A DNA stretch of 64,000 bases from contig JAFLEE010000014.1 of the NCBI GenBank assembly GCA_017302015.1, positions 17,820-81,819 on the forward strand, in the 5' to 3' direction. A program made the translations under genes and the position numbers. Source of the stretch: Spirochaetota bacterium (lineage in GTDB: Bacteria > Spirochaetota > UBA12135 > COTS27 > JAFLEE01). Shown here piece after piece: positions 34,506 to 48,232 of the stretch. The notes below the pieces were generated by a model. That model did not search any database. It saw only the letters and a list, made by a program, of their open reading frames with translations, and was not told the DNA's origin. Every line of letters starts with the position of its first letter. Position 1 is the stretch's first letter.

Positions 34506-36077
34506 ATGACAACCGGAAAAATCCTCATCGCCGCGGCCCTGCTGGCCTCGGCCGCCTGGCCTCAGCGGGAGCCCATCGCCCCCTTCGAACTTCCCCAGAC
34601 CGCCCCGCGGGTTTCGCCCATCGACGACCTGGTCTTCGACAAACTCGCCGCTTCGGGGAAGAAGCCCAATTACCTCGTCAGCGACGAGGTCTATGCGCGG
34701 CGGGTCGCCTTCGACCTCACCGGCACCCTGCCCACCGCCGCCGAAATGCGGGCTTTCCTCGCCGACCGGTCCACGAACAAACGTGCCCGCCTGGTGGACC
34801 GCCTGCTGGCATCGGATCCTTACGCCTCCTACTTCACCATGAAATGGTGCGATCTCCTGCGGGTGAAGAGCGAGTTCCCCATCAACCTCTGGCCCAACGC
34901 GGTGCAGGCCTACCAGCGCTTCATCTACGCCTCCATCAAGACCAACCTCCCCTTCGACCGTTTCAGCCGCGCGCTCTTGACCACGAGCGGCGGCAATTTC
35001 CTCGACCCCGCGGCCAATTTCTACCGGGCCGTCCAGAAAAAGGAGCCCTATAATATCGCCCAAGCGGTGGCCCTCACCTTCATGGGCGCCCGTTTCGAGG
35101 CGTGGCCGGCGGCGAAGCAAGCGGGCCTGGCCGCGTTCTTCTCCAAGGTGGCCTATAAATCCACCCTCGAATGGAAGGAGGAGATCGTCTTCTTCGATCC
35201 CGACCTGCCCGCGTTCACCAACGAACGGGGGCAGCCCATCGATGCGGTCTTCCCGGACGGTGCCCGGGCCGCCCTCGATCCCGCCGTCGATCCCCGCAAG
35301 ACCTTCGCCGACTGGCTCCTGCGGCCCGAGAACCCATATTTCGGGAAGGCCATCGCCAACCGGGTCTGGTACTGGATGATGGGCCGGGGAATCGTCCACG
35401 AACCCGATGATTTCCGGGACGGCAACCCGCCGCAGAACGCCGCGCTCTTGGCGTGGCTCGAGGGCGCCCTCGCCTCCAACGGCTACGACCTCAAAGCGCT
35501 CATGCGCCTCATCGCGGCCTCGGGCACCTACCAGCAATCCTCCATCCCCCTCGCGGTGTCCTGGAGCAACGATCTGAACTTCTCCCGCTACCTGCCCCGG
35601 CGCCTCGAGGCCGAGGTGCTCATCGACGCGATCTGCCAACTCACCGGCACCTCCGAATCCTACTCGAGCCCCATCCCCGAGCCCTTCACCTTCATCCCCC
35701 CTTCCAGCCGCTCGGTGGACTTGGCCGACGGCAGCATCAATAGCGCCTTCACCGAGATGTTCGGGCGGCCCGCGCGCGATACCGGCACCGAGGCGGAGCG
35801 CAATAACACGCCCAACGCCGAGCAGAAGATCCACCTCCTCAACTCGAGCCATATCCTCGACAAGTTCAAGCAGGCCCGCAATTTCCGCCGCGCCATCGCC
35901 CAGGCCAAGGACCCCGAGAAATCCGTCGACGAGGTCTACCTCTGGGTGCTCTCCCGCGCCCCCACCGAGGCGGAACGCCAGGCGGCCCTCGCCTATTCCA
36001 AAGTGAACCGGGCCGAGCCGTGGATCGACCTGGCCTGGTCGCTGGTGAACGCCAATGAGTTCCAGTTCAAGCATTAG
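34506..36077 (+). CDS. DUF1549/DUF1553 protein (planctomycete PSD1-type)
   Basis: 523 residues from ATG 34506, where a signal peptide begins (M-T-T-G-K-I-L-I-A-A-A-L-L-A-S-A-A-W). The DUF1549 domain comes first (R-R-V-A-F-D-L-T-G-T-L-P-T near 72-84; later F-D-R-F near 147-150), then DUF1553 (N-P-Y-F-G-K-A-I-A-N-R-V-W near 277-289; D-F-R-D-G-N-P-P-Q-N near 302-311; the C-terminal V-Y-L-W-V-L-S-R-A-P-T). It lacks the cytochrome c and CXXCH heme motif often fused to the front of this family. Family role is unknown. First gene of a four-gene operon with DUF1501, PPC and thioredoxin proteins. Confidence 0.85.
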   Translation: MTTGKILIAAALLASAAWPQREPIAPFELPQTAPRVSPIDDLVFDKLAASGKKPNYLVSDEVYARRVAFDLTGTLPTAAEMRAFLADRSTNKRARLVDRLLASDPYASYFTMKWCDLLRVKSEFPINLWPNAVQAYQRFIYASIKTNLPFDRFSRALLTTSGGNFLDPAANFYRAVQKKEPYNIAQAVALTFMGARFEAWPAAKQAGLAAFFSKVAYKSTLEWKEEIVFFDPDLPAFTNERGQPIDAVFPDGARAALDPAVDPRKTFADWLLRPENPYFGKAIANRVWYWMMGRGIVHEPDDFRDGNPPQNAALLAWLEGALASNGYDLKALMRLIAASGTYQQSSIPLAVSWSNDLNFSRYLPRRLEAEVLIDAICQLTGTSESYSSPIPEPFTFIPPSSRSVDLADGSINSAFTEMFGRPARDTGTEAERNNTPNAEQKIHLLNSSHILDKFKQARNFRRAIAQAKDPEKSVDEVYLWVLSRAPTEAERQAALAYSKVNRAEPWIDLAWSLVNANEFQFKH

Positions 36078-36203
36078 CCCAAGCCCGATGGCGCCCCGCA
36101 AGGGCCCGGACATCGCAACGCGCGCCACGCCGCCAAGCGCCCGGCGCGCAGGATGGCGGAACCTCGATCGAATCGCGACCAGACGACCTGAATGGGAGGC
36201 CCC

Positions 36204-37538
36204 ATGAAGCCACGAAACATCCTCCGCGACGCCGACGCCCTCTCGCGCCGGGAAATCCTCCGGCTCATGGCCATCGGGGCGCTCACCGTTTCGGCCCTGC
36301 CCGCCCGGGCCGAAAAGACCCCCTCGGGCAAGGGCACCGCCCGCTCCGTCATCCAGATCTGGCTCTCGGGCGGCCCGACGCACCTGGACACCTTCGACCC
36401 GAAGCCCGAGGCGGGGACCGAATACATGGGCCCGCTGCGGGCGATCCCCACCAATGTCGACGGGGTGCAGATCGGCGAACTCCTGCCCCTCCTCGCCAAG
36501 CAGGCCGACAAGTACAGCTTGCTGCGGGGGATGACTCACGGCAATAACGGCCACGAGACCGCGGCCTACATGGTCCAGACCGGTTGGACGCCCGGGGGAA
36601 CCCTCGTGCACCCCTGCCTGAGCGCGGTGCTCACCCAGCGCCTCATCGCGGCGGGAAGTTATAAGGGGCTCATCCCCCCCTATCTCGTCCTCACCCAACC
36701 CCAGGGCCGTTTCTCCGAAGCCGGCTTCCTCGGGCAGCGGTGCAAGCCCTTCGCCACCGGCGGCGACCCGTCCCAGGCCCGCTTCACCGTGGAGGGGGTG
36801 GTCTCCAAGGACCTCACCCCCGAGCGCCAGGAGGCGCGCAAGACGCTCTTGGGCCAGGTGGACGCATTGGCCCAAGCCGGCGCGACGATGCCCGAACTCG
36901 CCCCCGCGGCCGCCAGCGAGCGCGAGGCCTGGGAACTCATCCTCGGTCCGGCGGGCAAGGTCTTCGACCTCGGCCAGGAAGCCAAGGAACTCCGCGACAA
37001 GTACGGCATGAACCCCTTCGGCCAATCGTGCCTCGCCGCGCGGCGCCTGGTGGAGAGCGGCGTGCCCTATATCACCATCAATTTCGGCGGCTGGGACCAC
37101 CACAAGCAGATCTTCCCGGCCCTGCGCCAGAAATTGCCCCAACTCGATCGGGGCGTGGCCTCCCTCCTGGAAGACCTCGCCTCCCGCGGGCTCCTCGAGA
37201 GCACGGTGGTGTGGGTGGGCGGCGAGTTCGGGCGCACGCCCAAGGTGCAGCCCGAGGCGCCATGGAACGGCGGACGCCACCATTTCGGCCAGGCGTTCAG
37301 CCATCTGGTGGCGGGCGGCGGCTTTCGCGGGGGCTCCGTCATCGGCGCCACCGACAAGACGGGCGACACGGTGAAGGACCGCCCCATCTACCCCTGGGAC
37401 CTCATCGGGAGCATCTATGAGCGCCTGGGGCTCAGCCCAGAAGCCACGGTGCCCCACCCTTCGGGCTATGCCGTGCGCGTGCTGCCGCCGATGGAGGCGA
37501 AGACGCCCACCGGGGGCCGGCTCAAGGAATTGGTATGA
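36204..37538 (+). CDS. DUF1501 protein, Tat-exported
   Basis: 444 residues from ATG 36204, with gggagg 5-6 bp upstream. Twin-arginine signal S-R-R-E-I-L-R-L-M-A-I-G-A-L-T-V-S-A-L-P-A-R-A near residues 14-36. The rest has the DUF1501 marks: W-L-S-G-G-P-T-H-L-D-T-F-D-P-K-P near 53-68, the G-G-W-D-H-H region near 292-297 and G-E-F-G-R-T-P near 335-341. These belong to the alkaline-phosphatase/sulfatase-like superfamily, with substrate unknown. Paired with DUF1549/DUF1553 proteins throughout the PVC group. Stop overlaps the next start as ATGA. Confidence 0.9.
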   Translation: MKPRNILRDADALSRREILRLMAIGALTVSALPARAEKTPSGKGTARSVIQIWLSGGPTHLDTFDPKPEAGTEYMGPLRAIPTNVDGVQIGELLPLLAKQADKYSLLRGMTHGNNGHETAAYMVQTGWTPGGTLVHPCLSAVLTQRLIAAGSYKGLIPPYLVLTQPQGRFSEAGFLGQRCKPFATGGDPSQARFTVEGVVSKDLTPERQEARKTLLGQVDALAQAGATMPELAPAAASEREAWELILGPAGKVFDLGQEAKELRDKYGMNPFGQSCLAARRLVESGVPYITINFGGWDHHKQIFPALRQKLPQLDRGVASLLEDLASRGLLESTVVWVGGEFGRTPKVQPEAPWNGGRHHFGQAFSHLVAGGGFRGGSVIGATDKTGDTVKDRPIYPWDLIGSIYERLGLSPEATVPHPSGYAVRVLPPMEAKTPTGGRLKELV

Positions 37539-39793
37539 GGCGCCGCGGGATCCTTTCTCTCGCTCTCGCCGCGGGCGTCCTCGCGGCCCAGGATCGGCCC
37601 CACGTGGGCTTCGTCTACCCGGCCGGCGCGAAGGCGGGCGAGACCATTGTCGTCGTCATCGGCGGGCAGTACCTCGAGGGCACGAGCAATTTCAATTTCA
37701 CGGGCATCGACATCCCCGGGCGCGTCTACTCCTTCACCCGCGACCTCGATCCCCGCACCGTCGGCCAACTCAAGAACCGAAAGGAGATCCTCGAGGCCCG
37801 GTTCACCAATGCCAGCGACGCCGAGCGGCCCCAGATCGAGCGCCAACTCGCCCAGGTGCTCCAGCAACTCGCCTACGAGGAGAAGATGCCGGAGGATCCG
37901 GATTACGCGCGCTACCTGCGGGCGATGCAGCCGAAGAAGCAGCCCAACGCCCAACTCACCGACCGCGTGCGCCTCGAGATCACGGTGCCCTCCAACGCGA
38001 GCCCGGGCCGGCACGAACTGCGCCTGGGGACCGCCGTGGGCATGTCGGAACCCCTGGCGTTCTGGATCGGCGATCTCCCCGAGGCGCGGGAGCGCGAGCC
38101 CAACGATTTCCCCGGCCAGGCGGTAGCGGTCTCGAACCTGCCGGCCGTGCTCTCCGGCCAGATCCTCCCGGGCGATGTAGATTCCTGGCGCATCCCGGCA
38201 AAGAAGGGGCAGACCCTGGTCTTCGCGGTCCAGGCCCGCTCCCTGGTGCCCTACCTCGCCGATGCCGTGCCCGGCTGGTTCCAGGCCGTCATCACCCTCA
38301 CCGACGCCCGCGGGAAGGAAGTAGGCTACGCCGACCGCTTCCGCAATAACCCCGAACCGGTCCTCGTCGTCAAGATCCCCGCCGAAGGGGATTATGTCCT
38401 CCAGATCCGCGACTCCATCTACCGAGGCAGGGAAGATTTCGTCTACCGCATCAGCGCCGGCGAACTCCCCTTCGTCACCGGCATCTTCCCCATGGGCGGC
38501 GCCGCCCGGGGGCGCACGGCGGTGGAACTCACGGGCGTGAACCTGCCCCAGCCCCGGGCCGTCATCGACCTCGCGGCCAACGAACTCGGGCCCGTCATCC
38601 TCACCAATTTCTCCGCGCTCCTCCCCAACCCGATCCTCTTCCACGCCGAGGCGCTTCCGGAATGCGCGGCGTCCCGGGGCAACCTGGCCCCGGCCTCCGC
38701 CCAGGCCCTCGCGCTGCCCGTCATCGTCAACGGGCGCGTGGAACAGCCGGGGAAACCCGTCTATTTCAAGTTCCAGGGGAAGGCGGGGGAGGAGCTCATC
38801 GCCGAAACCTACGCCCGCCGTTTGGGCTCGCCCATGGATACGGCCCTGAAACTCATGGATCCCAATGGCCGCGTCCTCGCCACCAATGACGACTGGAGCG
38901 ACCCCATGGCGGGGCTCCAGACCCATTACGCCGACTCGTTCCTGCGCTGCAAGCTCCCGCTCGACGGGGAGTACCTCCTCGCCCTGCGCGACGTGCAGGA
39001 CCACGCCGGCGAGGCCTTCGCCTATCGCCTGCGCCTTAGCCCGCCGCGCCCCGATTACCGGTTGCGCTTGGCGCCGTCGAGCGTGAAGGTGCGCCGGGGG
39101 AATACCGTCGCCCTCGATGTCCTCCTCTCGCGCATCGACGATTTCGCCGGGCCCGTGACGCTCTTCCTCTCCAACGCCCCCGCGGGGTTCGTCCTGGGCG
39201 GGGCGGAGCTCCGTTCCCGGGAACGCAACCAGCGCATCACGCTCAGCGCCCCGCTGAACCCCCAGACGAACCTGCTGAACCTCGACGTCTGGGGCGCGGC
39301 CGTCCTCGACGGGAAGCCCGTGGTGCGCCGGGCCCTCCCCGCGGAGGACATGATGCAGGCCTTCGCCTACCGCCATTTCGTGCCGTCGGAAGAGTTCATC
39401 GTCGCCCTGGCCCCCCGGGCCCCGGCCTTCCTCGCGGTGGACCAGGAGCCGGGGCAGACCGCCCGCCTCATCCCGGGTTCCAATCTGTCACTGGGGATCC
39501 GGTTCCCGGGAACGCCGGCCGGGAGGAGATTCCCCGTGGTGAACCTGAACTTCGAACTCGACCAGCCGCCGCCGGGCATCAGCGTGGCCCAGGTGGTCCA
39601 GGGCGACCCTACCAACGCGCCCCGACTCGTGCTGAAGGCCGACCCCTACAGCGCCAAGCCCGGGCAATGCGGCAATCTGATCGTGAAGGCCTTCACGGTT
39701 CCCCGGCCCTCCACCAACACCAATGCGCGGCCCGGGAATCCGTCGCTCCTGGGGGTGCTGCCCGCCGTGTCCTTCGAGGTGGTGGCGCCATGA
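37535..39793 (+). CDS. Secreted PPC-domain protein of the DUF1501 operon
   Basis: 752 residues with signal peptide (R-R-R-G-I-L-S-L-A-L-A-A-G-V-L-A). Two bacterial pre-peptidase C-terminal (PPC) domains are visible: one opening with E-R-E-P-N-D-F-P-G-Q-A near 186-196, and one around 405-510 with V-Y-F-K-F-Q-G-K-A-G-E and A-T-N-D-D-W. Between and after them are Ig-like beta domains. Such proteins accompany DUF1549/DUF1501 genes and probably form cell-surface or periplasmic scaffolds. Coupled at both ends (ATGA overlaps at 37535 and 39790). Confidence 0.85.
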   Translation: MRRRGILSLALAAGVLAAQDRPHVGFVYPAGAKAGETIVVVIGGQYLEGTSNFNFTGIDIPGRVYSFTRDLDPRTVGQLKNRKEILEARFTNASDAERPQIERQLAQVLQQLAYEEKMPEDPDYARYLRAMQPKKQPNAQLTDRVRLEITVPSNASPGRHELRLGTAVGMSEPLAFWIGDLPEAREREPNDFPGQAVAVSNLPAVLSGQILPGDVDSWRIPAKKGQTLVFAVQARSLVPYLADAVPGWFQAVITLTDARGKEVGYADRFRNNPEPVLVVKIPAEGDYVLQIRDSIYRGREDFVYRISAGELPFVTGIFPMGGAARGRTAVELTGVNLPQPRAVIDLAANELGPVILTNFSALLPNPILFHAEALPECAASRGNLAPASAQALALPVIVNGRVEQPGKPVYFKFQGKAGEELIAETYARRLGSPMDTALKLMDPNGRVLATNDDWSDPMAGLQTHYADSFLRCKLPLDGEYLLALRDVQDHAGEAFAYRLRLSPPRPDYRLRLAPSSVKVRRGNTVALDVLLSRIDDFAGPVTLFLSNAPAGFVLGGAELRSRERNQRITLSAPLNPQTNLLNLDVWGAAVLDGKPVVRRALPAEDMMQAFAYRHFVPSEEFIVALAPRAPAFLAVDQEPGQTARLIPGSNLSLGIRFPGTPAGRRFPVVNLNFELDQPPPGISVAQVVQGDPTNAPRLVLKADPYSAKPGQCGNLIVKAFTVPRPSTNTNARPGNPSLLGVLPAVSFEVVAP

Positions 39794-40290
39794 GCGGCGC
39801 CGTGACCGGGCGAATCGGCGCCCGAACAGCCGGGTGGATCCTGGGACTCGCCCTCGCCTGCGGCGCGCTCCTGGCCGATCCTCCCTCGATCTACGACCCG
39901 ATGGCCGATGCCGGGGCGGCGGTGAAGGCCGCCCTCGAAGGGGCCGCCGCCACCCGCGTGCGGGTGATGGTCGTCTTCGGGGCCGATTGGTGCGGGGATT
40001 GCCGGGCCCTCGACGCGGCCCTAAAGAGCGCGGATAACGCCCCGCTCGTCGAGAAACACTTTAAGGTGGTGAAGGTCAACGTCGGAAAATTCGACAAGAA
40101 CCTTGAACTCGCGGCGTCCTACGGGCTTCCCTTGAAGCGCGGCATTCCCGGCTTGGTCTTGCTCACCCAGGCGGGAAAAGTCGCCTACGTCACCAAGTCC
40201 GGAGAACTCGCCAGCGCCAGGAAAATGGGAGCCGAGGGGATCCACGAGTTCCTCGTGAAACTCGCCCAGCGCCCCGACGAAGCGCCCTGA
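39790..40290 (+). CDS. Exported thioredoxin-like protein
   Basis: 166 residues from the ATG overlapping the previous stop. Uncleaved anchor or signal peptide at about 12-29 (T-A-G-W-I-L-G-L-A-L-A-C-G-A-L-L-A). Thioredoxin fold with active site W67-C68-G-D-C71 and the cis-proline region G-I-P-G-L. The C-G-D-C spacer resembles thiol-reducing TlpA/DsbD-gamma-type proteins. As last gene of the operon it may keep cysteines of co-exported proteins reduced, which is inference. Confidence 0.85.
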   Translation: MSGAVTGRIGARTAGWILGLALACGALLADPPSIYDPMADAGAAVKAALEGAAATRVRVMVVFGADWCGDCRALDAALKSADNAPLVEKHFKVVKVNVGKFDKNLELAASYGLPLKRGIPGLVLLTQAGKVAYVTKSGELASARKMGAEGIHEFLVKLAQRPDEAP

Positions 40291-40323
40291 GGGGAAAGCC
40301 GGGCGCCCGAATCGGGCCGCGAC

Positions 40324-40794
40324 TTATTTCCCGAAATGCCAGCGGGCCCCGATGGCCAGGGCGTGGTCGAATCCGAGTGTTCTGATGATTTGCACCCCCG
40401 GGGCCCATTCGAGGTAGACCTCGATCTGGGAAACGGGGAACCACTGGAGCGCGAGGGGCACGCGGGCGCCGAGGTTGAAGCCGCCCCCGAGGCCGATGCC
40501 GGCGCCCACGCCGATATAGTACCAGAAGGGCGTCTGGGTGATCTGGCCGCGCCAGAAGAGCCAATCCACCGAGGCGCCGAAATAATTGGCGAAGCTCCAG
40601 TGCAGGTTCACCTGGAAGGGGTGGTTCTTATGCCCGACGAGGCCGGTGAGGCCGAGGCCGTCGGTATAGAGGCTGAAGAAGGAGTAATTGAGGCCGATGG
40701 CGCCGAGCACCGTGCTTCCCTGGGCGGGAGCTTTCGCGAGGGCCGGGACGCTGAGGGCGCCGGCGAGCAGGAGGAGGACGAGGGTTTTCTTCAT
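40324..40794 (-). CDS. Small outer-membrane-type beta-barrel protein
   Basis: 156 residues with a textbook signal peptide (M-K-K-T-L-V-L-L-L-L-A-G-A-L-S-V-P-A-L-A). The mature part is a series of short amphipathic strands rich in aromatic residues and glycine and ends in R-W-H-F-G-K. Strand pattern G-V-G-A-G-I-G-L-G-G-G-F-N-L is typical of 8-stranded barrels. It implies a diderm envelope. No close family is recognised. Single gene, convergent with the thioredoxin operon. Confidence 0.6.
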   Translation of the reverse strand: MKKTLVLLLLAGALSVPALAKAPAQGSTVLGAIGLNYSFFSLYTDGLGLTGLVGHKNHPFQVNLHWSFANYFGASVDWLFWRGQITQTPFWYYIGVGAGIGLGGGFNLGARVPLALQWFPVSQIEVYLEWAPGVQIIRTLGFDHALAIGARWHFGK

Positions 40795-40858
40795 GGTCGA
40801 TCCTTGGGATGGAGGGCGATCTATTTTATTTTCAGGGATCGTTCCGGGTCAATCGGGC

Positions 40859-45577
<4,719 letters not shown>

Positions 45578-45687
45578 TATACCCCGTGCGTCGTATTAAT
45601 TCAAACGGCGGACGCCGTCGCTCCGAACCTCGGGTTCCGCCTCCGGGTCCCCGCGCCCGTCGGGGATCCGGTTGAATGCCAGGCGAG

Positions 45688-46521
45688 CTAGGCCCCGAGG
45701 CGTCGAACGTCGATCTTCCGTTCCAGGGTCCCGTCGAGGCGGCGGAGGTCGTGGTCGATGGTGGCCACCGTGCACCCTTCGCCGACAAGATCCACCACGC
45801 GGCTATGGCGCTTCCCATCCCTATTCTGGCCCGGATGGAGCGTGCCGCAATGCACGAAATGGGCCCCCAGGGCTCGGGAGATCGCATCGGGATACTGGTG
45901 TCCGAGGTGGGTATGGCCCGAGAACCACAGGCGAACGCCGGGATGGCTCAAGAGGATATGGGCGATCCTCCCCGGCTCGTAATTCTGGTTCACGTAGGCG
46001 TTCCCGCCACGCAGGTGGAGTTCCGGGAGGATGCGGAGCCCGGATCCCAGGGGGGAGGCGTGGCAGACGACGAAGACCGGCGCCGAGGCCCGGGCGAGGG
46101 TCTCCTCGAACCAGGCGAGTTGGGCCGGCGAGAGGTAGACCTCGTGGCGTTGCACGGTGTGGTCGCGGAAGCGTTCGTTGCACAGGAAGACCCCCTTCCA
46201 GGCGCCGAAATCTCGCGCGTACCAGGGGGTCTGCCGACCGAACACCGAAAGGAAATCATCGAGATTCTCCCGGTCGGTGGAGAACTCGGCCCCCTCGAAA
46301 TCGTGGTTCCCTGCGACGGCGTGCACGGGGACCCCCAGGCCATCGAGGAGCGCCTTGGCTTCGCGCAGGGCCTTCCCGCCGCCCACCCCGCTTCCGCCCG
46401 TGAGATCGCCGACGGACAGGATGAAATCGGGGGCCAGTGCCCGCAGGTCGGCGAAGGCCTCGCGCACGGCCGCTTCGCAGCGGCCATCCCAATGGAGGTC
46501 GCCGAGGACGACGAACCTCAT
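45688..46521 (-). CDS. Calcineurin-like metallophosphoesterase
   Basis: 277 residues. All metal ligands of the family are present: G-D-L-H (D8, H10), G-D-L-T (D39), G-N-H-D (N72, H73), a later C-H-A and S-G-H-T-H. No signal peptide. Last gene of a four-gene minus-strand run; its ATG overlaps the stop of the metallo-beta-lactamase-fold gene (46518-46521). Substrate unknown; in this context a phosphorylated sugar or phosphodiester is plausible. Confidence 0.85.
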   Translation of the reverse strand: MRFVVLGDLHWDGRCEAAVREAFADLRALAPDFILSVGDLTGGSGVGGGKALREAKALLDGLGVPVHAVAGNHDFEGAEFSTDRENLDDFLSVFGRQTPWYARDFGAWKGVFLCNERFRDHTVQRHEVYLSPAQLAWFEETLARASAPVFVVCHASPLGSGLRILPELHLRGGNAYVNQNYEPGRIAHILLSHPGVRLWFSGHTHLGHQYPDAISRALGAHFVHCGTLHPGQNRDGKRHSRVVDLVGEGCTVATIDHDLRRLDGTLERKIDVRRLGA

Positions 46522-47288
46522 CGAACCGAGGAGAGCTCGACGCGGTCGCCGGGCCGCGGGGCGAAGGCCTGGGCAAAGATCGGCTGGGCCTGGGCCAGGC
46601 GGGCCGCCCGTTGGGAGAGCGGGAAATGGATGAGCGCCAGGCGGCCGACCGCGGCGTCCCGGGCCAGGCTCGCCGCTTCCCGGGCGGTGCTATGGCCGCG
46701 CTGGGGGTCATCGGCGGCGAAATCGGCGGGGTGCGACGCCTCGTGGACGAGGAGGCGGCTGCCCCGGGCGAAGTCGGCGAGCGGCGCATGGGGGGCGCTA
46801 TCGCCGCAGAGGGTGAGCAGCCGCGCCCCATCCTCCTCGAAGCGGTAGGCGAGGCTCGCCACGGCGTGCCGGAGGCCGAGCACGCGCACCTGGTAGCCCG
46901 GGAGGCTTACGGCGTCGCCCGAATCCAGGGGGAAGTACTTCAGTTTGGGGACCACCGTCGGCGTGCGCGCCGCGCCGAGGAACGCCAGGACGGCTTCCAT
47001 CTTCTCGTCGAACCCGGCCCGCGGCGCGAAGATCTCGAGGACGTTATCGGGCCCCGGGCGGCCGTGGCCCAGGCCGAAGAGCAGGCCGGCCAAGCCGATA
47101 AAATGGTCGTGGTGCCAATGGGTGAGGAAGATCCGCCGGATGGCCCGGGCATCGGCGCCCGCCTCGTGCAGGCTGCGGTAGGCGCCGAGGCCGGTGTCGA
47201 CGATGGTGTGGTCGTCGACGAGGTAACTGGCGGTATCGTTACCCGCGACGGGGAGGACCGAATCGGTGCCGAGGAAAGTCAGGCGCAT
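46518..47288 (-). CDS. Metallo-beta-lactamase-fold hydrolase (RNase Z-like)
   Basis: 256 residues. The N-terminal M-R-L-T-F-L-G-T-D-S and the zinc motif H57-W-H59-H-D61-H62 are as in the RNase Z/arylsulfatase-like branch; C-G-D-S and H-E-A-S supply the later ligands. The size fits phosphodiesterase/lactonase-like members rather than tRNase Z. Tight operon position with the phosphoesterase and a sugar isomerase suggests a metabolic role. Confidence 0.82.
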   Translation of the reverse strand: MRLTFLGTDSVLPVAGNDTASYLVDDHTIVDTGLGAYRSLHEAGADARAIRRIFLTHWHHDHFIGLAGLLFGLGHGRPGPDNVLEIFAPRAGFDEKMEAVLAFLGAARTPTVVPKLKYFPLDSGDAVSLPGYQVRVLGLRHAVASLAYRFEEDGARLLTLCGDSAPHAPLADFARGSRLLVHEASHPADFAADDPQRGHSTAREAASLARDAAVGRLALIHFPLSQRAARLAQAQPIFAQAFAPRPGDRVELSSVR

Positions 47289-47312
47289 CGGTTTCGCCCC
47301 GTCGCGCCCGCG

Positions 47313-48185
47313 TCAGGCCAGGTCGTGGAGTCGCTTCAGGTTATCGCGCCCGATGCGGATGCCCGTAAGCACATCTTCCATCCCCTCGAACTCGATGGAG
47401 AGCACCCCGTCGTACTTGGCGCCCTTGAGGAGGCGGATACATTGGAGCACGGGGATGTCGCCCTGGCCGATGATGGCGCCCCGCAGGAAATTGCCCCCGC
47501 GGCTCTGGAACCAGCCCTCCCCCGGCACCGGGAGCATGCCGCTGCGGATGTGGAAATCTTTGGCGTGGGCGTGGAACGCGTAGCGCAGAAGCCGGCCGAC
47601 GGCGAGGCCCGAGGGCTCATCGACGCAGGCGAAATTGCCCATGTCGATGAGCACGCCGAAATTGGGGTGGTCGACGGCGCAGACGAGCTTCTCGACGCGC
47701 TCGCTATCCTGGCAGAAGCGGCCGTGGTTCTCGACCATGGTCTTGATCTTCTTGGCGGCGGCGTACTCGGTCACGGCGCGGCAGCCCTCGGCCAGGCGGG
47801 GCACGGCGGCCTCGAAGCTCTTGGCGCCCGCGTGGTTCTCGGGCCAGCCGCCCGTGGCGTCGTGGCGCATGCCGGGCACGCCGAGGATCTCGGCGACGTC
47901 GACCTCGCGCTTCACCCGCTCGATCTCGGCCTTGAGGTCGCCGGCGGACCCGCCGAGGAAATCGGCGCCGATGGTGTAATTGGCGATGGGCAGGCCGCAG
48001 CGCTCGGCCTCTTTGCGGAGTTCGGCGGCGAAGGCGGGGAGGGTCTTGCCTTCCGGCACCGCGATCGTGCTGAACTCGATGACGTCGAAGCCCTGCTCCT
48101 TCGCCTTGGCGATGACTTCGATCTGCTTGAGGGCCCCGCTCTTGACGAGGCGGGAATAACTGTAGGAACTGACGCCGATCTTCAT
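47313..48185 (-). CDS. Sugar phosphate isomerase/epimerase (xylose-isomerase-like TIM barrel)
   Basis: 290 residues from the ATG at 48185, where the fold begins (M-K-I-G-V-S-S-Y-S-Y); a longer frame to 48320 overlaps the upstream dehydrogenase gene. Family marks: V-I-E-F near 36-39, a metal Glu in M-V-E-N-H-G, D-M-G-N-F, H-A-H-A-K-D and a final S-I-E-F-E-G. Likely acts on the oxidised or isomerised sugar made by the neighbouring Gfo/Idh/MocA dehydrogenase. Confidence 0.88.
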   Translation of the reverse strand: MKIGVSSYSYSRLVKSGALKQIEVIAKAKEQGFDVIEFSTIAVPEGKTLPAFAAELRKEAERCGLPIANYTIGADFLGGSAGDLKAEIERVKREVDVAEILGVPGMRHDATGGWPENHAGAKSFEAAVPRLAEGCRAVTEYAAAKKIKTMVENHGRFCQDSERVEKLVCAVDHPNFGVLIDMGNFACVDEPSGLAVGRLLRYAFHAHAKDFHIRSGMLPVPGEGWFQSRGGNFLRGAIIGQGDIPVLQCIRLLKGAKYDGVLSIEFEGMEDVLTGIRIGRDNLKRLHDLA

Positions 48186-48232
48186 GGGAACTCCGTGGAT
48201 GGGGGATTTTTGGGGGATGGGGTTGGGTTGAC

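Noticed and set aside
34218-37457. 1079-codon open frame on the minus strand
   Set aside because: Lies exactly antisense to the DUF1549 and DUF1501 genes. It is low-complexity in Gly/Ala/Arg/Glu and has no domain; a GC-skew shadow.
40291-40323. Possible terminator between convergent thioredoxin and barrel genes
   Set aside because: GC-rich with short complementary runs (gggcgcccg) but no T-tract and no stable extended stem.
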